Shown one piece after another: positions 31,101 through 40,100 of a stretch of 64,000 bases of DNA. Under the pieces are notes generated by a model. It worked only from the letters and a program-made list of their open reading frames with translations, was not told the DNA's origin and did no database searches. The translations under genes and the position numbers were made by a program. Source of the stretch: JASGCP01 sp965263285 (GTDB taxonomy: Bacteria; Bacteroidota; Bacteroidia; Chitinophagales; Chitinophagaceae). The DNA is taken from positions 868,001 through 932,000 of the forward strand of contig CBDHHD010000004.1 in NCBI GenBank assembly GCA_965263285.1. Direction: 5' to 3'. How positions within the stretch are numbered: position 1 is the stretch's first letter; each line of letters opens with the position of its first letter.

Positions 31101-34100
31101 GATTCAATTGCTCCGTATCTTTCTGAATATTCTTTAATATATTTAATATGCTCTCATTAGAATCATGTCGCACTACCAAGGGTAGCGTGTTGATATACAA
31201 ACCTACCGATTGCTCTATATCATTAATTGGTAACCCTCTGCCTGAAAGTGTTATACCAATAATATTCTCATGTCTGTTGTCATATATACTTAATGCCTTG
31301 CTCCAACACCACATGATTAGATTACTCCAAGTAAGTCCTTCTTGTTTAATAAAACTTGACAAAGCTCTGTATTCCTTATCTCTTATCTTAACCCCTTTTG
31401 ATATGGGTTCTTGAATAAATTTGTAGTCTAACAGATTAATACCGTTCGCCTCTTGTTTTCTCAATCCCCTTACATCTATCGTTCTTTCTACACCGGATAG
31501 ATAATCTACCCACCATCTATCATGTGTATTATTTTTACTTTTTACTTGCAGATATTCTTGTGTCCTCAAATAGGCTTGCTCCTCTAATAGTTCAACTGGT
31601 GTATTTTGATTTATTAAACTGTTATAAACTTCATGAATATAATTTAATAAATTAGGATTACTCCATCCATCACTGATTGCATGATGATTACTATATAAAA
31701 CCACAAACTCTTCTTTATCTACTTGTATCAAATAAACCCTTAATAAATTACCCTTCGCTAAATCATAGTCCTCTTTCCTATCTGCTATTCTAATAGTCTC
31801 TATCGCTTTTTCTTTATTTCTCTTATCCTGAATATCTCTAAATTGATAATCTAATGTTACCTTCTTATCTATAATCTGCACTATCTCTTCTTCCCAATTA
31901 AACCGAACTCTTAGTCCAGGATAACGATCTAAGGCTTGTTGCCATGACTGAATAAAATAATCCTCATTCACTTGGCTTTTATATTTCCATAATAACTGAA
32001 CCTTATACGCATCGTCTCCTTCAGACTTACTCAAATAATGATAGATAAATCCTGCTTGCAAACTATTGGCTACATAAATGGCTTGTATCTCATTTTCTCG
32101 TTGCAATCTATTAAGCAAATCTTTGCTTAGTATATAATTCGTATCACTTGTAGTAAGATAAGATCTATTGACTGACTGAATATAATTAGTAATAACAATC
32201 ATTTCTTGCTTAAAATATATTGAAAGATTATCTATATATTCCTTAGTCAGCCTTCCTCGTATTGAAAATCCCAAAACACCATTTGCACCCACTCCCCCAT
32301 TGATATCTAACCAAAGATTGCTTTTATTTTTATTAGATACCGACATCCCACTTGATTCGTTTGTTAAAAACCAATCTTGTTGCTCTTCTTTCTTAAATAC
32401 ACCCAAGTAGTTAAAGCTAATCTTTGGCAAATGCTTATACCCTCTTATAAATCCATAGCCAATACCTTTATTGGGGATTCTTCTCAACTCCTCCTTTACT
32501 TCAATAATTGACTCTTGTACATCATCATGTATAGGTAGATGAATAGGCACAATACTCGTAAACCAGCCCATTGTCTTAGAAATATCTATATCATCTTGTA
32601 ACGACTCTCTCCCATGACCTTCTAATAAAATAGATATTTCCTGCTCATTAAATAACTTTCCTAAGGCTCTTGCTAAGGCAGTTAACAACAAATCATTTAC
32701 CTCTGTATGAAATACTTGATTCGCAGATAGCAATAAATAATTAGTTATATCACTATCTATTGCAATAGTTGTAAAATATATCTCTTCTTGTATAGTAATC
32801 TTTGATGATAATTTTGCAATATTCTCTTGCACTTTCTTCTCTACACCTTCCCAATAACTTAATTCATTAGGATAATGTGCGACATAATCTTTCCCTATAT
32901 TTACCCATTGGCGATAGCTCGTTCGTTTAGCTAATAGCTTCTTGCCTTTATACACTGTTTCTATATCTTCCAACAAAATACGCCAACTCACTGCATCAAT
33001 AATAAGATGATGTGCAGCAATAAATATTCTCGCTGTCTTATTTTTATAGCCATGAATATAAGCTATTTGATAAGTCTTACTCTCGTAGATATTAAAACTA
33101 TCTTGCCAACTCGTGTATTGCCTTTTTAATTTCTCTTCAAATACACTAATGCCCTCTTGCTCATTCCATTCGCGAATATCAAGTATTTCTAATGGTACTA
33201 GTTCTTTCTCACTATCATAATATTGAATAATATTTTCATCTGTATCTTTTCTATAGGTAAGTCTAAATGCATCATGGTGTTCAACAACTTTTTCTATCGC
33301 CATCTTCAATTTTTCTATTTCTAATTCTAGGGTCTCTATTAAAAAAGATTGATTATAATGATGCTCATTAGTCAGTTTTAATTCAAAAAAATATTGTTGT
33401 ATCGGCAATAAGTTCAACTCGCCTGATAGTTTGCCTTGTTCAGATAGATACACTTTAATTTGATGGTTACTCAATACATGCGCTACTATTCTTTCGATGG
33501 TTCTATGTTCAAAAACATCCTTCACACTCAATTCCTTTCCTAATTCACTTCTCACCCTACTACTCAACTGAATAGACTTAATACTATCTCCTCCTACCCT
33601 AAAAAAATCATCTTGTACACCAATACTGTTATTGCCTAATAATTTCTCCCAAATAGATAATAGCTGTTGTTCTAATTCATTTTTAGGGGCTTTATATTCT
33701 TTGCTATCAGTAAGATTATATTCCATCGTTAACAACGCCTTTCTATCCAACTTACCATTCACCGTTAAAGGCATCTGCTCTATTTGCAACAGCCCTGTAG
33801 GCACCATATAGTCAGGCAATTGCTTAGACAAATAGCTTCTCAATTCTTCTACATCTACTTGTTCCTTAGCCACAAAATAACCCACTAAGTATTTATTTTC
33901 TGCTTTCTTATTAACCAACACGACAGCTTGTTCAATAAGTTGTTCATCCTTTAATCCTTCAATCCTAGTCTGAAATCCTTGAATCATAATCTCTATCTCC
34001 CCTAATTCAATTCTATATCCTCTTATCTTCACTTGAAAATCATTCCTGCCTATATATTCAATATTGCCATCGAGTAACATTCGCACTAAATCTCCTGTCT

Positions 34101-37100
34101 TGTAGAGTTTGCTATTTCTATCTTTCTTTTTATCTTCTTCTGTTTGAAAAGGGTTTTGAATAAATCGTTCCGCAGTTAATTCAGGTCTATTCAAATAGCC
34201 TCTTGCTACACCATCACCTCCAATATACAACTCCCCTATACTTCCTATTGGCACAACTTGAAGTTTTGTATTTAATAAATATATCTTTATATTGTATATT
34301 GGTTTCCCAATTTGTTCTACTTCATCTATATTAATTTGTTTACCCAAAGCATATATGGTTGCCTCTGTAGGTCCATAATAATTAAAAAGAAAATAATTTT
34401 TCGAACAATCATTAGCTATGTTTCTATTGCATGGCTCTCCTGCATAGATAATATGTTTTAATTCTGGATAGATATGTTGCGGGAGTTGTGATAACAACAC
34501 AGGAGGGATATATAGATAATTAATAGATTTTTCTATAATATATTGAGATAAAAATGAAATGTTTCGTATGGCTAATTCATTAAAAATATGCAATTCGCCT
34601 CCTTGTACTAAAGGGCTTAAGAATTCACTAACAGAAACATCAAATTGATAAGAGGTAAACGCACTTGCCCTTAGATATGTTTGATTAATTGGATATAAAA
34701 TATACGCAGTAGCATATAAAAGATTAACAACATTTTTATGTTCAACCATTACTCCCTTAGGATTCCCCGTTGTTCCTGAAGTATAAATAATATACGCTAA
34801 AGAACGAGAGCTAATGGTTAATGGTAAATGGTTAATGGTTAATGAATATAATTTTTTTAGAAATTGTTCATCTGTTAAATTAACAATTGGAAACTGAACA
34901 TTTTCAATTTTCAATTTGCAATTTGTAATTAAACACTTAGGCTGTGTATCTTGCAAAATGAATAAAATTCTCTCTTCGGGATACTCAGGAGAGATAGGAC
35001 AATAAGCAGCTCCACTCTTAAGCACTCCTAAGATAGCAATAATCATCCATTCACTTCGTTCTAACAACAAACAAATAATATCATCTGCTTTAGTATTGTA
35101 ATTATGATACAAATAATTTGCCAATTGATTGGCTTTACTATTTAACTCATGATAAGTTAATTGCTTATCATCAAAAACCACCGCTATATTATTCGGTGTT
35201 CTTGCTACTTGCTCTTCAAATAACTGATGTATGGTTTTATCTTTAGGATACTCTCTTTCTGTTTTGTTATAATCGTATACAAGATAATTGTATTCTTCAT
35301 TATCTATTAGTATAAGTTCTTGTTCTAATTTATTGTAGCCAATAGGGATTTGTTGCAATAGCAAAGACATTAATTTTAATAGCCTTTCTATTTGCTTCTC
35401 CTCAAACAGCTCTCCTGCATATTTGATTTCTACACTAAGCACACTATCTTTCTCATAAGCCAATACAGTTAAAGGATAATCTATCTTTTCTACTGATGAT
35501 AAAAATATAGGCATTAATGTATTCGCTTCTTGATTATCTTTGTTTGTAGGTATAGGATAATTCTCATACACTACCATCGTAGCAAATAAACGATCTGAAG
35601 CATTGCTATGTAAACTACTTAAATGAGTATGTGTTAACTGATTCAATTGCTCCGTATCTTTCTGAATATTCTTTAATATATTTAATATACTCTCATTAGA
35701 ACTATGTCGCACTACCAAGGGTAGTGTGTTGATATACAAGCCTACCGATTGCTCTATATCATTAATTGGTAACCCTCTGCCTGAAAGTGTTATACCAATA
35801 ATATTCTCATGTCTGTTGTCATATATACTTAATGCCTTGCTCCAACACCACATGATTAGGTTACTCCAAGTAAGTCCTTCTTGTTTAATGAAACTTGACA
35901 AAGCTCTGTATTCCTTATCTCTTATCTTAACCCCTTTTGATATGGGTTCTTGAATAAATTTGTAGTCTAACAGATTAATACCGTTCGCCTCTTGTTTTCT
36001 CAATCCCCTTACTTCTATCGTTCTTTCTACACCGGATAGATAATCTACCCACCATTTATCATGTGTATCCTTTTTGCTTTTTACTTGCAGATATTCTTGT
36101 GCCCTCAAATAGGCTTGATCCTCTAATAGTTCAACTGGTGTATTTTGATTTATTAAACTATTATAAACTTCATGAATATAATTTAATAAATTAGGATTGC
36201 TCCATCCATCACTTATTGCATGATGATTACTATATAAAACCACAAACTCTTCTTTATCTACTTGTATCAAATAAACCCTTAATAAATTACCCTTCGCTAA
36301 ATCATAGTCCTCTTTCCTATCTTCTATTCTGATAGTCTCTATCGCTTTTTCTTTATTTCTCTTATCCTGAATATCTCTAAATCGATAATCTAATGTTATC
36401 TTCTTATCTATAATCTGCACTATCTCTTCTTCCCAATTAAACCGAACTCTTAACCCAGGATAACGATCTAAAGCTTGTTGCCATGACTGAATAAAATAAT
36501 CTTTATTCACTTGGCTTTTATATTTCCATAATAACTGAACTTTATACGCATCGTCTCCTTCAGACTTACTCAAATAATGATAGATAAATCCTGCTTGTAA
36601 ACTATTGGCTACATAAATGGCTTGTATCTCATTGTCTATTTGCAATCTATTGAGCAAGTCTTTGCTTAGTATATAATGCGTATCGCTTGGAGTAAGATAA
36701 GAACGATTGACTGACTGAATATAATTAGTAATAACAATCATTTCTTGCTTAAAATATATTGAAAGATTATCTATATATTCCTTAGTCAGCCTTCCTCGTA
36801 TTGAAAATCCCAAAACACCATTTGCACCCACTCCCCCATTGATATCTAACCAAAGATTGCTTTTATTTTTATTAGATACCGACATCCCACTTGACTCATT
36901 TGTTAAAAACCAATCTTGTTGCTCTTCTTTCTTAAATACCCCCAAGTAGTTAAAGCTAATCTTTGGCAAATGCTTATACCCTCTTATAAATCCATAGCCA
37001 ATGCCTTTATTGGGGATTCTTCTCAACTCCTCCTTTACTTCAATAATTGACTCTTGCACATTATCATATATAGGTAGATGGATAGGCACAATACTCGTAA

Positions 37101-40100
37101 ACCAGCCCATTGTCTTAGAAATATCTATATCGTCTTGTAACGACTCTCTCCCATGACCTTCTAATAGAATAGATACCTCCTGCTCATCAAATAGCTTTCC
37201 TAGTGCTCTTGCTAAGGCAGTTAACAACAAATCGTTTATCTCTGTATGAAATACTTGATTCGCAGATAGCAATAGATAATTAGTTATATCACTATCTATT
37301 GCAATAGTTGTAATATAATCCTCTTCTTGTATAGTAATCTTTGATGATAATTTTGCAATATTCTCTTGCACTTTCTTCTCTACACCTTCCCAATAACTTA
37401 ATTCATTAGGATAATGTGCGACATAATCTTTCCCTATATTTACCCATTGGCGATAGCTCGTTCGTTTAGCTAATAGCTTCTTGCCTGCATACACTGTTTC
37501 TATATCTTCCAACAAAATACGCCAACTCACTGCATCAATAATAAGATGATGTGCGGCAATAAATATTCTCGCTGTCTTGTTTTTATATCCCCATATATAA
37601 GCCATCTGATAAGTCTTCCCCTCGTAAATATTAAAACTATTTTGCCAACTCGTGTATTGCCTTTTTAATTTCTCTTCAAATACAACAGTTCCTTCTTGCA
37701 CATTCCATTCGCTAATATCAAGAACATCTAATGGTATGGCTTCTTTCTTACTATCATAATATTGAATAATATTTCCTTCTGCATCTTTTCTATAGGTAAG
37801 TCTAAATGCATCATGCTGCTCAACAACTTTTTCTATCGCTATCTTCAATTTTTCTATTTCTAATTCTGGGGTCTCTATTAAAAAAGATTGATTATAATGA
37901 TGCTCATTAGTCAGTTTTAATTCAAAAAAATATTGTTGTATCGGCAATAAGTTCAACTCGCCTGATAGTTTGCCTTGTTCAGATAGATACACTTTAATTT
38001 GATGGCTACTCAATACATGCGATACCATTCTTTCGATGGTTCTATGTTCAAAAACATCCTTCACACTCAATTCCCTTCCTAATTCACTTCTCACCCTACT
38101 ACTCAACTGAATAGACTTAATGCTATCTCCACCTACCCTAAAAAAATCATCTTGTACACCAATACTGTTATTGCCTAATAATTTCTCCCAAATAGATAGT
38201 AGCTGTTGTTCTAATTCATTTGTAGGGGCTTTGTATTCTTTGCTATCAGCAAGGTTATATTCTATGGCTAATAATGCCTTTCTATCCAACTTGCCATTCA
38301 CCGTTAAAGGCATTTGCTCTATTTGCACCAGTACTGTAGGCACCATGTATTCAGGCAATTGCTTAGATAGGTAACTTATTAATTCTTCTACATCCACTTG
38401 CTCCTTAGCAACAAAATATCCCACCAAGTATTTATTATCTCCTTTCTCATTAACCAATACTACAGCTTGTTCTATAATCCTATAATCCTGAAATCCTTGA
38501 ATCCTATTCTCTATCTCTCCTAATTCAATTCTATAGCTTCTTATCTTCACTTGAAAATCATTCCTACCTATATATTCAATATTGCCATCGGATAGCATTC
38601 GCACTAAATCGCCTGTTTTATACAGCCTACTATTTATGTTTTTCTTTTTTTCTTCTTCTGTTTGAAAAGGATTTTTAATAAATCGTTCTGCAGTCAATTC
38701 AGGTCTATTCAAATATCCCCTAGATAAACCATCACCACCAAGATACAATTCACCCATAGACCCTATGGGTAATAGTGTATTATCATTTGAAACTACAAAA
38801 GCAGTTCTGTTATTTAATGGCTTGCCAATAGGTATATTCTGATTTTTATTATTTTTATTACATGTATAAGTCAAACTAAAAGTTGTGTTTTCGGTAGGAC
38901 CATATCCATTTATAAAAAATTGAGGACCATTCGCACACATCAATTGTTGAATCAATATAGGATTAAGAGCCTCTCCTCCCACCAATAAATAAGTTAGATG
39001 TTTAAAAAGTGTATTGTCTTGTAAATACAAAACTTCAAATAATGTTTTTGTTAACAATAGTGTATTAATATTATGTTCTACACAATAACTTTTAAATATC
39101 TGTACTTCCAGCATGTTTTTTATATCTTTAGGTACATATATCTTACCTCCATTCAATAACATACCCCACAACTCAAAAGTAAAAGCATCAAAACAAATAT
39201 TTGACAACTGTATAGTAAAGGAATGGCTATCAAGCTTAACATAATCTACTCCCTTTACTAAAGACACTACATTACTATGATCTACCATCACCCCCTTAGG
39301 ATTACCTGTTGTGCCTGAAGTGTAAATAATATATGCTAAAGCATGAGAGTGAATGGTAAATGGTAAATGGTGAATGGTAAATGAATATAATTCTTTTAGA
39401 AATTGTTCATCTGTTAAATTAAGAATTACAAACTGAACATTTTCAATTTTCAATTTGCAATTTGTAATTAAACACTTAGATTGCGTGTCTTGTAAAATAA
39501 ATAAAATCCTCTCTTCGGGATACTCAGGTGAAATAGGACAATAAGCCGCTCCACTCTTAAGCACTCCTAAGATGGCAATAATCATCCATTCGCTGCGTTC
39601 TAATAACAAACAAATAATATCGTCTGCTTTAGTTTGATAATTATGATGCAAATAATTTGCCAATTGATTAGCTTTGTCATTCAACTCTTGGTAGGTTAAT
39701 TGCTTCTCCTCAAATACCACGGCTATATTATTCGGCGTTCTTTCTACTTGCTCTTCAAATAGCTGGTGTATGGTTTTATCTTTGGGGTAGTCTCTTTCTG
39801 TTTTGTTGTAATCATATAACAGGTATTGATATTCCTTATCTGTAAGTATATTATATTCGCCAATAGTTTTAGTTGCATCTAACAAAACATCCCCTAACAA
39901 TTTAAAATATCTTTCAAAAAAAACATCCATTAACTGCTCATTTATTCCAGTTTCTTTGCATTCCACAAAAAAACGAATACCTTGTTCACCTACTCTTTGC
40001 ATATTTATTGTTAGCCTATCTGAAAACATAGTGCTCTCAAACGTATCATATTGCCACTCTCCTTTACTTGTGCCATCAAAAGAAAACAATAATTTACTCA

